Shown here: positions 1 through 8,421 of the stretch, in pieces
Layout: each line of letters starts with the position of its first letter
Numbering within the stretch: position 1 is the stretch's first letter
Assembly (NCBI RefSeq): GCF_046097105.1
Contig: NZ_CP175562.1
Coordinates: forward strand, 1,240,001 to 1,304,000
From: Natroniella sp046097105
GTDB lineage: Bacteria; Bacillota; Halanaerobiia; Halobacteroidales; Halobacteroidaceae
Direction: 5' to 3'
DNA length: 64,000 nt
Made by a program: the position numbers and the translations under genes
Notes under the pieces: model-generated
The model's input: only the letters and a program-made list of their open reading frames with translations
The model's database searches: none
Told to the model about the DNA's origin: nothing

Positions 1-17
1 TCACACTTACCCTCACG

Positions 18-203
18 CTATGACGACAGGTTTTTTACTTCATCTTCTTTAATTAAACAAGATAAAGGAGCTATCGTCATTAAAGGTAGTTCTATTGCTT
101 CTAAAGTTGCTCTTTGCTCAATAATATAAGTCACTTCATAAGTCAAACATTCCAACTGATCCTTGATCTGAACTAGATCACCAACTTCAATCATAGATTT
201 CAT
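18..203 (-). CDS. small hypothetical protein (61 aa)
   Basis: I do not recognise this protein. It is short, acidic and soluble, beginning MKSMIEVGDLVQI, which resembles the first strand of a small beta-barrel such as a KOW/SH3-like fold, but that is only an impression. No strong ribosome binding site precedes either the first Met or the Met at residue 4 (end 194), so the start is uncertain. It lies in sparse DNA upstream of a repeat-rich intergenic region. It could be a remnant. Confidence 0.4.
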   Translation of the reverse strand: MKSMIEVGDLVQIKDQLECLTYEVTYIIEQRATLEAIELPLMTIAPLSCLIKEDEVKNLSS

Positions 204-480
204 TAAACCCAGTCTTAAATGTATAGATAAACAATACCATTAATCTACAATTGATAGTTAAAACCTTTAAAACATCTTTGTTTTAAGAATTATCTTTAAT
301 TATCAATTGTAAATTCTCTTTATTATAACTTGTTTATCTAGGTAAAAAAGACTAGTTCCCCCCTTTTTTTAAATGAATTTCGTTTGTTATATTATATTCT
401 ATATAAAACCAAATAATAACTAGTATTAAGGGGATCGATAGATTAGTTTAATATATAATTTTCTAATTGACCTGCTTTTT
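204..480. other. AT-rich intergenic region, no gene seen
   Basis: No open frame with a ribosome binding site is visible on either strand. The DNA is AT-rich, with two partly matching stretches near 248-310 (TCAATTGTAAATT-like and its complement) forming a weak inverted repeat around the word ATTTACAATTGA. The MITE-like element begins at 481. Confidence 0.4.
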
Positions 481-602
481 ATTGATATAATGTGTCACTT
501 TTCGTTCGTAAAAGAATGTATTTTTGTAGGGGCAGGTCTCTGTGCCTGCCCCTACAAATATCATTTCTACCCGCCAAATCAAAAGTGCCACATTATTGTA
601 AT
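481..602. mobile_element. MITE-like element, copy 1
   Basis: Its ends are inverted repeats of 22 bases (481-502 and 581-602) matching at 18 positions, around the shared core ATAATGTG-CACTTTT. The same ends recur at 52090-52356 around unrelated interior DNA. The interior here is about 78 bases with no coding frame and holds a perfect 14-bp hairpin. Small size, terminal inverted repeats and recurrence suggest a non-autonomous transposable element. No transposase is in the window, so the mobilising partner is unknown. Confidence 0.5.
523..558. repeat. perfect 14-bp hairpin inside MITE-like element
   Basis: TTTGTAGGGGCAGG at 523-536 is followed by an eight-base loop and its exact complement at 545-558. 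The GC-rich arm contrasts with the AT-rich surroundings. Similar GTAGGGGCAG palindromes are dispersed repeats in many genomes. No poly-T tract follows on either strand, so it does not look like an intrinsic terminator. Confidence 0.6.
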
Positions 603-674
603 AAAACTTAACTTTAAGATCAAAAACCACCTTAAAATTAACATATGTAATTAAAGAACGTAAATTTACTAAGG

Positions 675-1316
675 TTAATATTCCGACTTAGAAATACCCT
701 TCCCAATCCAATCAATCAAGTGCTTACGGCTAAAATGCCACTGCCTACCCAATTTTCTTCCTGGTACTTGATACTTTTTAAGTATCTCGGTTAAGGTTCT
801 AGTACTGACCCCTAATAATTCACTTGCTTCTTTAAAGTCTAAGATATCCTTATTCATTACCTCCCTATCCTCTAATTTCTTATATAAGTTGTATTCAGAT
901 AATTCTAATTGATAGACAAAAACTTCTCTTAACCTCTTTTTGCAGTCATACTGTAACTCTTTGTTGATACTACTCAACTCTGCCTTACCTAGATACTTAT
1001 ACTCATCCGTATCTAATTTAATAAAAGTGTAGATTGGAGAAGGCTTAATTAAGTAATTACTTAAAGCCAAATTACCACCAGTCAATTCCTGTTCACCCTC
1101 TAACCCTTCAGCTGTATAATAAAAGAAATCTTCTTTTAAGCGATCATGATAAGGATTTGTCTTTTTCCAGTTACTTAAATCTGAAAATAAAACTATATAG
1201 CCTGGATTCTCTGCTGTTCCAGTATATTTAATCCCCCTACTAGTATTAACTTTTAACTTCTTATAAATACTCTCTTGAGAATATACTTCTTCTACAACTA
1301 AATCAGCTTCATTCAC
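675..1316 (-). CDS. SRA/YDG-like domain fused to excisionase-type HTH
   Basis: The protein has 213 residues. Residues about 25-112 resemble the SRA/YDG-like domain of McrA-type proteins: GIKYTG, IVLFSD, YYTAEGLEGEQEL at 67-78, GGNLAL and a closing YKYLGKAEL strand. Such domains bind modified DNA bases. Residues about 158-205 form an excisionase/MerR-type helix-turn-helix (FKEASELLGVSTRTLTEIL, then PGRKLGRQWHFSRKHLIDWI). There is no nuclease domain and no methyltransferase gene nearby. The start is GTG, because AGGAGG lies seven bases upstream and no other start fits. The gene stands alone behind its own consensus promoter. A role as a regulator that senses DNA modification is inference. The SRA assignment comes from motif recall only. 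Confidence 0.7.
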   Translation of the reverse strand: MNEADLVVEEVYSQESIYKKLKVNTSRGIKYTGTAENPGYIVLFSDLSNWKKTNPYHDRLKEDFFYYTAEGLEGEQELTGGNLALSNYLIKPSPIYTFIKLDTDEYKYLGKAELSSINKELQYDCKKRLREVFVYQLELSEYNLYKKLEDREVMNKDILDFKEASELLGVSTRTLTEILKKYQVPGRKLGRQWHFSRKHLIDWIGKGISKSEY

Positions 1317-1347
1317 CTTATTACCTCCTAAAATTTGCTTTTATCCT

Positions 1348-1377
1348 ATTATATCAATTAATTACTTTTATTGTCAA
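1348..1377 (-). promoter_or_regulatory. sigma-A promoter for the SRA/HTH gene
   Basis: Read on the minus strand, TTGACA (1372-1377) and TATAAT (1348-1353) are separated by 18 bases. Both hexamers are perfect consensus. The leader to the GTG start is about 30 bases and carries AGGAGG. Confidence 0.75.
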
Positions 1378-1408
1378 TTGATTTCGTTCCTTTTCTGCTA
1401 ACTTGCTA

Positions 1409-1500
1409 TTAAGTCTGAGGTTAAGGTTAAGGTTGAGTTTAAGCCAACCATTAAAACATACCTCATTAGCTTTTATTTAAACCTAATCTTAATCCCCTAT
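1409..1500. repeat. hexamer-period inverted repeat, copy 1
   Basis: The left arm is a run of degenerate six-base units of the form TAAGGT/TGAGGT (about 1412-1444). The right arm (about 1463-1497) holds complementary units of the ACCTTA type, separated by about 20 AT-rich bases. Related copies lie in the 16S-23S spacer and near 25.0, 26.2 and 28.8 kb. It carries no coding frame. Confidence 0.55.
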
Positions 1501-1506
1501 GAAATA

Positions 1507-1535
1507 GAAAAAACTGAGCTTAAAATAAGCTCAGT
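1507..1535 (-). terminator. intrinsic terminator of ndk
   Basis: A ten-bp stem ACTGAGCTTA/TAAGCTCAGT (1513-1522 and 1526-1535) with a three-base loop is followed on the minus strand by a T run. The stem overlaps the TGA stop codon of ndk. Confidence 0.85.
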
Positions 1536-1959
1536 CTCTATAAGTATAAATTTCATCTGCATCAAAATATAAATCAATCTCCCTTTTAGCACTTTCATTA
1601 CTATCTGAAGCATGTACAATGTTACCAGAATCTAAATTCAAAGCAAAATCTCCTCTAATAGTACCTGGTTTAGCTTCAATGGGATCAGTTGCTCCATTCA
1701 AATTTCTAATAATTTGAATAGCTTCTTCTCCTGCAATTACCATTGCTACTATTGGAGCTTCAGTTATGTATGAGATTAAATCATCAAAAAAAGATTTCCC
1801 TTGATGCTCTTGATAATGAGTTGTTGCTAACTTTTCATCCATCCACATCATCTTCATAGCTTGTATCTCCAATCCTTTAGCTTCAAATCTAGCTATAACC
1901 CTACCAATCTTATGATTCAATACTCCATCAGGCTTAATTAATACTAATGATTGTTCCAT
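1531..1959 (-). CDS. ndk: nucleoside diphosphate kinase
   Basis: This enzyme moves the gamma-phosphate from ATP to nucleoside diphosphates through a phosphohistidine. The 142-residue length is normal for the family. The catalytic His116 sits in NIVHASDS, and the nucleotide site GATDPIEAKPGTIRGDF is intact. I start at the ATG ending at 1959 because GGAGG lies eight bases upstream; an in-frame ATG five codons earlier has no ribosome binding site. It is transcribed alone, ending in a terminator that overlaps its stop codon. Confidence 0.95.
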   Translation of the reverse strand: MEQSLVLIKPDGVLNHKIGRVIARFEAKGLEIQAMKMMWMDEKLATTHYQEHQGKSFFDDLISYITEAPIVAMVIAGEEAIQIIRNLNGATDPIEAKPGTIRGDFALNLDSGNIVHASDSNESAKREIDLYFDADEIYTYRD

Positions 1960-2033
1960 CCTTAATCCCTCCATTCTCTCTCAGTTATTTATAAATTGAA
2001 AACTAACATAACTATAACTCTTCTCCTTTTAAA

Positions 2034-4037
2034 TTATAATTGATGGTTATGAATAACTTCTAATATTAGATCAGTTGGAAGTTCATCTAAAAAGCGAGAA
2101 GAAATCATATTCTTAGTCTCGCCAAACTGCTGACGCTGTCGAGTATGACTGATAAATAATCTATTTTCAGCTCGAGTCATTGCTACATAAGCTAACCGTC
2201 TTTCCTCCTCTATATCTTCAATCAACCCACTCTTAATACTACGTCGATGGGGAAAGACCTCTTCTTCCATTCCAACTATAAAGACAGCAGAAAACTCCAA
2301 TCCTTTAGAAGCATGTACAGTCATCATCTTAACCTGATTTGATTGATCCAAATCATCTTGATCAGATAATAATTTCAAATCCCTAACAAAATCATCTAAC
2401 TTCCGAGCTGGATTCTTTTGTTGATAATTCTCTGCTAAAACTAAAAACTGATTTAAATTATCCAACCTATTTAGAGCTGTCTCTGAACCATCTAACTCCA
2501 ACATTGCCTGATAACCACTGGTCTTTAAAATCTGATCAACCTGTTCAGGAATAGATAGACTGGACTCTTTGATGGCTATTACCTCTTTTAAGTCCTTATA
2601 AAATGCTCTTATCTTCGCTGCTGTCTTTTTACCTATTCCTGGTACATCCGTTGGATCTTCCATTATATCGAATAACCCTAAACTCTCATCCTCTTGATTA
2701 AAACTTAATAAATTAAATTCTGGTACATATTCTTGGGCGTGTTTAATTAGTTTATCCAAAGTTTTAGCTCCAATTCCCCGTTTAGGAACATTAACAATTC
2801 GTTTCATAGCAATTGTATCTTGAGGATTAACTGCCACCTTTAAATAACTTATAACATCTTTAATCTCTTTACGATCATAAAACCCAAGTCCTCCTACAAT
2901 ATAATAAGGAATTCTCTTTCTAATAAATGCTTCTTCTAACACCCTAGATTGATGATTAGAACGATACAAAATAGCAATATCATTATACTTATACCCACTA
3001 AATCTAACTAAGTTGTCAATCTCCTCTGTTATATAATCTGCTTCGGCATACTCATTAGCTGCCTCACAAATAACAACTGGCTCCCCTTCAGCATTAGAAG
3101 TCCAAACTTCTTTATTAAATTGCTGATTATTACAAGTAATTAAAGCATTAGATGCATTAATAATATTGGCTTTAGAGCGATAATTCTGCTCCAATTTAAT
3201 TGTCTTACATTCAACAAAATCATCTGCAAAACTGAGAATATTATTCATATCAGCCCCACGAAATTTATAAATACTCTGAAAATCATCGCCAACCACAAAG
3301 ATATTATTCTGCTTTTTAGCTAACAATTGGGCCAACCGATACTGAATCGGCGAAGTATCTTGATACTCATCGATCAACAAATACTCAAACTTGTTCTGAT
3401 ACTTTGCCAATACTTCTTCATACTCTTCAAATAACTGTATCACTTTAGTTAATAAATCATTAAAATCAAAAGCATTATTATCCTGTAATACTTCATTATA
3501 CTTTTGATAGATATCAACAATGTTTTGATAATACTCCTCGCTCCCGTTACCTACCTCTTGGTATCTGGTTAATAATTCATCTTTAGCCCACAACTTTAAT
3601 TTAGCTTTATTAATTAGTTTTAAAATAATCTTAGGGTCATACTTTTCCTGATCTAAATTAAAACTCAAAATAATATCAGCAATCAAGCTCTTACTCTCAT
3701 CTTGATCATAAATCACAAACCCTGATTCGTACCCTAATTTTTTTAAATTCTGACTCAAAATTCGCACACAAATACTATGAAAAGTACCCATCCACATCTG
3801 ATCAGGCATCTCTCCTAATAACTCTTTAACCTTTCTTTTCATATCTTGAGCTGCCTTATTAGTAAAGGTCAAGGTCAATATATTGGCTGGGTTAACCCCT
3901 TGATCAATTAAATAAGCAACTCGATAAGTTAAAGCTCTTGTCTTGCCACTACCTGCAGCAGCTAAGACTAAGACTGGCCCTTCAGTCGTTGTAACTGCTT
4001 CTTGTTGTTTAGTATTTAAGTCCATTGACAAATTCAT
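2034..4037 (-). CDS. UvrD/PcrA-family ATP-dependent DNA helicase
   Basis: A superfamily 1A 3'-5' DNA helicase for DNA repair and replication-conflict resolution. Visible motifs are Walker A AAAGSGKT at 26-33, GTFHS near 84, the Walker B box LLIDEYQDT at about 220-228, QSIYKFRGA, NYRS, TVHASKGLEF near 570 and EERRLAYVAMTRA near 620. At 667 residues it is shorter than typical PcrA (about 720-750) and ends soon after motif VI, so it lacks most of the C-terminal RNA-polymerase-interacting tail. That makes a Rep/UvrD-like paralogue as likely as PcrA itself. AGGAGG precedes the ATG by nine bases. Confidence 0.9.
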   Translation of the reverse strand: MNLSMDLNTKQQEAVTTTEGPVLVLAAAGSGKTRALTYRVAYLIDQGVNPANILTLTFTNKAAQDMKRKVKELLGEMPDQMWMGTFHSICVRILSQNLKKLGYESGFVIYDQDESKSLIADIILSFNLDQEKYDPKIILKLINKAKLKLWAKDELLTRYQEVGNGSEEYYQNIVDIYQKYNEVLQDNNAFDFNDLLTKVIQLFEEYEEVLAKYQNKFEYLLIDEYQDTSPIQYRLAQLLAKKQNNIFVVGDDFQSIYKFRGADMNNILSFADDFVECKTIKLEQNYRSKANIINASNALITCNNQQFNKEVWTSNAEGEPVVICEAANEYAEADYITEEIDNLVRFSGYKYNDIAILYRSNHQSRVLEEAFIRKRIPYYIVGGLGFYDRKEIKDVISYLKVAVNPQDTIAMKRIVNVPKRGIGAKTLDKLIKHAQEYVPEFNLLSFNQEDESLGLFDIMEDPTDVPGIGKKTAAKIRAFYKDLKEVIAIKESSLSIPEQVDQILKTSGYQAMLELDGSETALNRLDNLNQFLVLAENYQQKNPARKLDDFVRDLKLLSDQDDLDQSNQVKMMTVHASKGLEFSAVFIVGMEEEVFPHRRSIKSGLIEDIEEERRLAYVAMTRAENRLFISHTRQRQQFGETKNMISSRFLDELPTDLILEVIHNHQL

Positions 4038-4076
4038 ACTATTATTCCTCCTAGATTCAAATAATTAAGCTGGTTA

Positions 4077-5441
4077 CTATATTTTAATCCCAATCCACTT
4101 TTCAGTTCTGAAATATAAATAAAAAACTATTGCTATTATTGTAAAAACAATATTTTGACCAATATAAAGGCCCACTAAACCCCAATCAGTATGATTGACC
4201 ACAAGATAAGTCATTGGAACAAGCAATCCCCACATCCTAAATACAGTAATTAACATCACCATCCATGTATCACCTGCTCCTCTTAAAGCACCTGAATAAA
4301 CAATTAATACAGCAATCGGCACTTGCAAAATTCCTGCTAATCGTAAAGGTAAGATAGCTGTTTGAATTACTTCAGGTTCACTGATAAAGATCCTAACCAA
4401 CTGATAAGGAGCAATAACAAATATGATTCCCAAAAATAAGGCCAAAGCTGCTCCACATAAAACAGATAAGTTACCACTTCTAACAGCATTATCTTCATCT
4501 TCTGCTCCTAAGTATTGACCAACCAAAGTAGTCGTCGCCAAAGAAATTCCGAAAACGGGCATAAAAGAGATCGACTCTAATCTAACTATAATAGCATAGA
4601 CTGAATACTCTATTGTTCCTAGCATAACAGTCAGATAGTGTAAAGCAATAAAAGAACTCTGCATTGCTAGCTGTTCTAATGCTGCTGACCAACTTATCTT
4701 CCATAGTTTCTTAATCAAGCTCAATTTGATCTTGAACCAACGCAGAACTAATCTAATCTGCTTATCACCTTTAAAAGCAATTGCAGTAAAGATAGCAGCT
4801 CCTACAACCCGTGATAAAGTAGTTGAAATAGCAGCTCCTCTAATTCCTAACTCAGGAAAAAATCCAATTCCAAAAATCAATAACCAATTACCTAAAATAT
4901 TAACTACATTAATTGCTCCATTGACCACCATTGGGGTAGTAGTATCCCCAACCCCTCGAAAAGAACCACTCAATGATAGCGTAAGTAACATAAATAATTG
5001 ACTATAAATTATAACCTCTAAATAATCAAACGTTATATCTAATACCTTCTGCTCCACTGGAAATAAAGAAATTATCTCTTTGTAGAATAGATACATAAAA
5101 CCAGTTAAAAGAAATCCAATAATTATATTTAGCATATAAGACTGACTAGCAACACGGTTGGCCTTATTTTTAGAACCAGCACCAATATAACGGGAAACAA
5201 CAGCAGTTGTTCCCACATTAAAAGCTGAAAATATAAATACAATCGGAAATACAATTTGATTAGCTAAATTAACAGCAGCTAGACCTTCTGCTCCAATCCC
5301 CTGCCCTACCATAATTGTATCCGCTAGACCAACCAAAGTATTCATAAACATTTCAATCATTGCTGGAGTTGCTAACAGCATAATCTTTTTTATAAATTGA
5401 TTCGTTGTTAATTTTTTCTGATTTAAACAGATTTCAATCAT
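4077..5441 (-). CDS. MATE family multidrug efflux transporter
   Basis: A polytopic inner-membrane exporter of the multi-antimicrobial extrusion family (NorM/DinF type), usually driven by Na+ or H+. It has about twelve hydrophobic segments in two homologous halves. The N-terminal signature ATPAMIEMFMNTLVGLADTIMVGQ is followed by the family-typical VSRYIGAG, and the second half has GALRGAGDTW. I start at the ATG ending at 5441 because AGGGTG lies just upstream; a GTG six bases earlier overlaps that site. The substrate cannot be told. It follows the helicase gene's promoter side by about 40 bases and may share a transcript with it. Confidence 0.9.
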   Translation of the reverse strand: MIEICLNQKKLTTNQFIKKIMLLATPAMIEMFMNTLVGLADTIMVGQGIGAEGLAAVNLANQIVFPIVFIFSAFNVGTTAVVSRYIGAGSKNKANRVASQSYMLNIIIGFLLTGFMYLFYKEIISLFPVEQKVLDITFDYLEVIIYSQLFMLLTLSLSGSFRGVGDTTTPMVVNGAINVVNILGNWLLIFGIGFFPELGIRGAAISTTLSRVVGAAIFTAIAFKGDKQIRLVLRWFKIKLSLIKKLWKISWSAALEQLAMQSSFIALHYLTVMLGTIEYSVYAIIVRLESISFMPVFGISLATTTLVGQYLGAEDEDNAVRSGNLSVLCGAALALFLGIIFVIAPYQLVRIFISEPEVIQTAILPLRLAGILQVPIAVLIVYSGALRGAGDTWMVMLITVFRMWGLLVPMTYLVVNHTDWGLVGLYIGQNIVFTIIAIVFYLYFRTEKWIGIKI

Positions 5442-5575
5442 AATCACCCTTTTTCAACTTTATAGTTTTATTAATACTTTTTTATACTCTATTATTTACA
5501 AGTTTTTAAACATTAATCTTCTAAATATATATTTAAGTTTTCTCTTTTCATTCTTTGCTCTCCCTCCTTTATAAA

Positions 5576-6268
5576 CTAATTCGATCCCTTCTTTTCTTTT
5601 GATAAGTATTCTTCTACCTTAAAAACCTTACTAATTAAAAAATAAAAAAACAGTATAAAAATTAATCCCCCAACAATGAGTCCATAATTTTCTTTTACAA
5701 TCAACCCCTCTTCAACAATAAAACCACTGATCACAGTTAAAAATGCCACTTTAGGTAAGATTCCAAGTAGAGATAATATACTGTAAACAGAAAATTTAAT
5801 TTCAGTTAAACCATAAGCATAATTCTGTAAATTTATCGGAATTATAGGAAGTAGACGTGTTATTAATAATAACCGATATCCATAGTCCTCAAACCATAAC
5901 TCCATTTTAGAAACTAACCCCTTCTTTTCTAGCCAATCCGTAATAAAATCCCTAGCAAAGTATCTAGCAATCAAAAACGATGCACTTGCTCCTAACCCAA
6001 AACCAATTAATACAAAAACTGCCCCAAAAAATGGACCAAAAGCAAGACCTCCCACTAACATAAAGAAAGGATTAGGTAAAAAGATAATCATAGCCATAGT
6101 ATACATAACAATAAAAAAAGCAGGTGCTAACCAGCCCCATCCTGTTATCCATTCATTAAAAGCTATTAATTTAGTTACGTCTTGATAATCAAACAATTCT
6201 AATTGATACCCAATAACTAGCCCTAACAAGATTATAAAAATCAAAAATAGCCACCTTTTATCTAACAC
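5576..6268 (-). CDS. TVP38/TMEM64 family membrane protein
   Basis: A 230-residue integral membrane protein of the VTT (DedA-like) superfamily, members of which are linked to lipid scrambling or membrane homeostasis. The re-entrant-loop signature is seen at 64-83, LPNPFFMLVGGLAFGPFFGA, followed by GLGASASFLIARYFARD at 91-107. Hydrophobic segments occur near 6-22, 48-66, 70-100, 150-180 and 195-215. The start is GTG, with AGGTGA immediately upstream. It stands alone between the MATE gene and a terminator. Confidence 0.85.
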   Translation of the reverse strand: MLDKRWLFLIFIILLGLVIGYQLELFDYQDVTKLIAFNEWITGWGWLAPAFFIVMYTMAMIIFLPNPFFMLVGGLAFGPFFGAVFVLIGFGLGASASFLIARYFARDFITDWLEKKGLVSKMELWFEDYGYRLLLITRLLPIIPINLQNYAYGLTEIKFSVYSILSLLGILPKVAFLTVISGFIVEEGLIVKENYGLIVGGLIFILFFYFLISKVFKVEEYLSKEKKGSN

Positions 6269-6366
6269 TTTATCACCTCACAGAAATTTCTTGAATCAAA
6301 CTAATGACTTAAATATTTTATCACACTTTTTCCGATTTTTAAAATATCATCAGTAATTATTATAGT

Positions 6367-6392
6367 AAAAAGCAGCCAAATGGCTGCTTTTT
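6367..6392 (-). terminator. intrinsic terminator downstream of the DUF4258-like gene
   Basis: An 11-bp stem AAAAAGCAGCC/GGCTGCTTTTT with a four-base AAAT loop has A/T tracts on both sides, so it could work in either direction. On the minus strand it closes the small gene at 6524-6775. Confidence 0.85.
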
Positions 6393-6523
6393 ACCCAACT
6401 ATTATTTGTTTTTTACTAGCCTCTATTAAATTTATGATCTCTTCTAACTAGTTTATCTAAATCAAAACTTATTATCATAACTACTTAGTAGATATTTAAC
6501 TTAAATTAAATTAATAGGTCTGA

Positions 6524-6775
6524 TTAACCAATAAACCTTAACTCTGCTTTACTATTTAAGACTGTAATTACATTCATCTTATCCCCTTCCAGTTGACATA
6601 CGAATATAACTCCACGGTGTTCTCTAATTTCTCGCTCCCCTTTGGCAAAGCCAATTAACCTACTCCTTTTCACTCCTTCAACTATATTGTGAATTGCTTT
6701 ATGACGACTGATCGATTTTTGTCGCTCTTGATACCTTTCAATTGCATGATCAGTAGCATAAATATAATAATTCAC
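6524..6775 (-). CDS. small DUF4258-like protein
   Basis: An 83-residue protein beginning NYYIYATDHAIERYQER and containing a central REIREHRGVIFVCQLEGD hairpin and the ending NVITVLNSK. The HAIERYQER helix followed by beta strands resembles DUF4258/RelE-like toxin-fold proteins, but no antitoxin-like partner is adjacent, so toxin activity is not supported. I start at the GTG ending at 6775 because AAGGAGGTG lies six bases upstream; the longer frame to 6814 would translate through that site. It is monocistronic with a terminator. Confidence 0.6.
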   Translation of the reverse strand: MNYYIYATDHAIERYQERQKSISRHKAIHNIVEGVKRSRLIGFAKGEREIREHRGVIFVCQLEGDKMNVITVLNSKAELRFIG

Positions 6776-6896
6776 ATTAAACACCTCCTTATAGAATATA
6801 TATTCAACGTTCAACCTAAATATTTAATTTAGTTATTCCAATTTTAGTTAATTTATTCCACGAAAAATTTACTTGCTTTTAATCAGTTGTCAAATA

Positions 6897-6922
6897 GAAA
6901 AACCTACTAAAATTAGTAGGTT
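6897..6922 (-). terminator. intrinsic terminator after polyprenyl synthetase relic
   Basis: AACCTACTAA/TTAGTAGGTT arms (6901-6910 and 6913-6922) are followed on the minus strand by a short T run. The stem touches the stop codon of the relic. Confidence 0.75.
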
Positions 6923-7895
6923 TAGGAATTAAGCTCTATATTATTTAATAAAAAATCAATTATATAATTAAGGCTCTTTGTAGTTGATGACTTAGAAAAA
7001 TAATCAAGTTCTTCCTTGGCTAATAGGGCAAAATGCTCCATCATACTGTAAGCGTATTCTAGAGAAGAATCATTCACAGTACAATAATTAAGTTCCTGTA
7101 TAATCTCAGTAATCGCCCTTGGCCCTAAAGTTATATCACTTACTTCCATATCAATCTTTTGGTTTAAGCTATGTATTAAAGGCAACGTTAAAGTATCTTG
7201 CTGTTGATTATTCTCAACTGAATAATCCATTTTATCTGTATTATTAGTAAAAGCTAAAATATCATTATTTATTTGATAAATAATCCCCAAGTATTTACCA
7301 TAGTTTTCTAAATGAACTATTCCTTCTTCAGTAACTCCACTTAGAATTCCTCCAACTTTACAACTACAAGCACTCAATGCTGCTGTTTTTAATTCGATCT
7401 TCTTTAAGTAAGCATCTTCTGTTAAATCAAAATAATCTCTTTTTTCTTCCTCTTCTAATATTTCTTGCACCAATTTAAACATAGTAATAGTGATTTCAGA
7501 TAAAACGCTTTCCTTCTGCCCACTTATTTCCTCTAAACAACTAGCAAAAAAAAATCACCCATTATCACTGAAATATTATCATTCCATTTAGAATTTGTAC
7601 TTTTCTGCTTCCGTCTTAATAGATTATTATCTATAATCTCATTATGAAATAAATTAGCTAAATATAAAGATTCAACTCCTGTAGCTACCTTAATCAAATC
7701 AGTAGTACACTGCTTTGGCCCAAGTTGGCCCGTTAATAACAATAATAATGCCATAAAGAAATTTCCTTCCGCTAGCTTTAAATGCTCTAACACTTCCAAT
7801 AATAATTCATTTTCTAGAGTTAAACCTTTCGAATTTAATCGTGATTTAATCAACCCCAATTCATCGCTAAATTCTTCCTTTAATTCTGTAAACAT
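6922..7895 (-). pseudogene. degenerate polyprenyl synthetase, frameshifted at a T9 run
   Basis: Two consecutive minus-strand frames (7533-7895, 120 aa, and 6922-7482 onwards) align with the N- and C-terminal halves of trans-isoprenyl diphosphate synthases (GerC3/HepT type). They join at a run of nine Ts (7546-7554). One extra T would read through as GDFFFASCLEEISGQKESVL and give about 324 residues, the usual length. Both aspartate-rich motifs are damaged: HNEIIDN replaces the first DDxxD and QINNDILAFT replaces QIxDDILDF. The G-K-R substrate loop has become LAEGNFFMALL. Catalysis therefore looks lost even if the frame were restored. Alternatives are transcriptional slippage or a sequencing error at the homopolymer. 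Confidence 0.7.
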
Positions 7896-7986
7896 AAACT
7901 TTCCAGCCCCCTATAATAACTCAGCTAAACATAAGAAATATAATAATATTATTATATTTCTTATTGAGGCTTTTATACTATTAAAA

Positions 7987-8016
7987 TAAAAAAAGCTGTA
8001 CATTAAAAAGTACAGT
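7987..8016 (-). terminator. terminator of the rRNA-tRNA operon
   Basis: CTGTAC/GTACAG arms (7996-8001 and 8010-8015) with an A/T loop are followed on the minus strand by a run of seven Ts. It lies 15 bases beyond the last tRNA gene. Confidence 0.8.
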
Positions 8017-8030
8017 TTCTAAAAATAAAA

Positions 8031-8107
8031 TGGTCGGAGCAGCAGGATTTGAACCTGCGACCCCCTGGTCCCAAACCAGGTGCGCTACCAAACTGCGCCA
8101 TGCTCCG
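8031..8107 (-). tRNA. tRNA-Pro (TGG)
   Basis: A 77-base cloverleaf with acceptor CGGAGCA/TGCTCCG, anticodon loop TTTGGGA and an encoded CCA end. It is the last gene of the tRNA cluster. Confidence 0.95.
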
Positions 8108-8112
8108 ATAAT

Positions 8113-8189
8113 TGGAGCGGGAAACCGGACTCGAACCGGCGACACCCAGCTTGGAAGGCTGGTGCTCTAGCCAACTGAGCTACTCCCGC
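8113..8189 (-). tRNA. tRNA-Gly (TCC)
   Basis: A 77-base cloverleaf with 5' acceptor GCGGGAG, anticodon loop CTTCCAA and encoded CCA. It lies five bases before tRNA-Pro. Confidence 0.95.
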
Positions 8190-8298
8190 ATATTATTATT
8201 AACTATTCATTGCTTTTAATTGCTTGCACTTATACAAGCACTACTATCATAAAACATTTTGGTTGCACTTCTGCAAGTACCACAATTATAAAATATTT

Positions 8299-8374
<76 letters not shown>

Positions 8375-8421
8375 ACAAAAGTTCACTTAATAAATAATAT
8401 TCAGTATTCATTGCTTTTAAA

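Noticed and set aside
523..558. Calling the GTAGGGGCAGG hairpin a terminator
   Set aside because: No T tract follows on either strand and no gene ends next to it.
675..1316. Reading the SRA/HTH gene as part of a restriction-modification system
   Set aside because: No nuclease, methyltransferase or DNA-phosphorothioate gene lies in the window.
4726..5001. Plus-strand frame inside the MATE gene
   Set aside because: A shadow of a strongly supported gene on the other strand, with no start signal.
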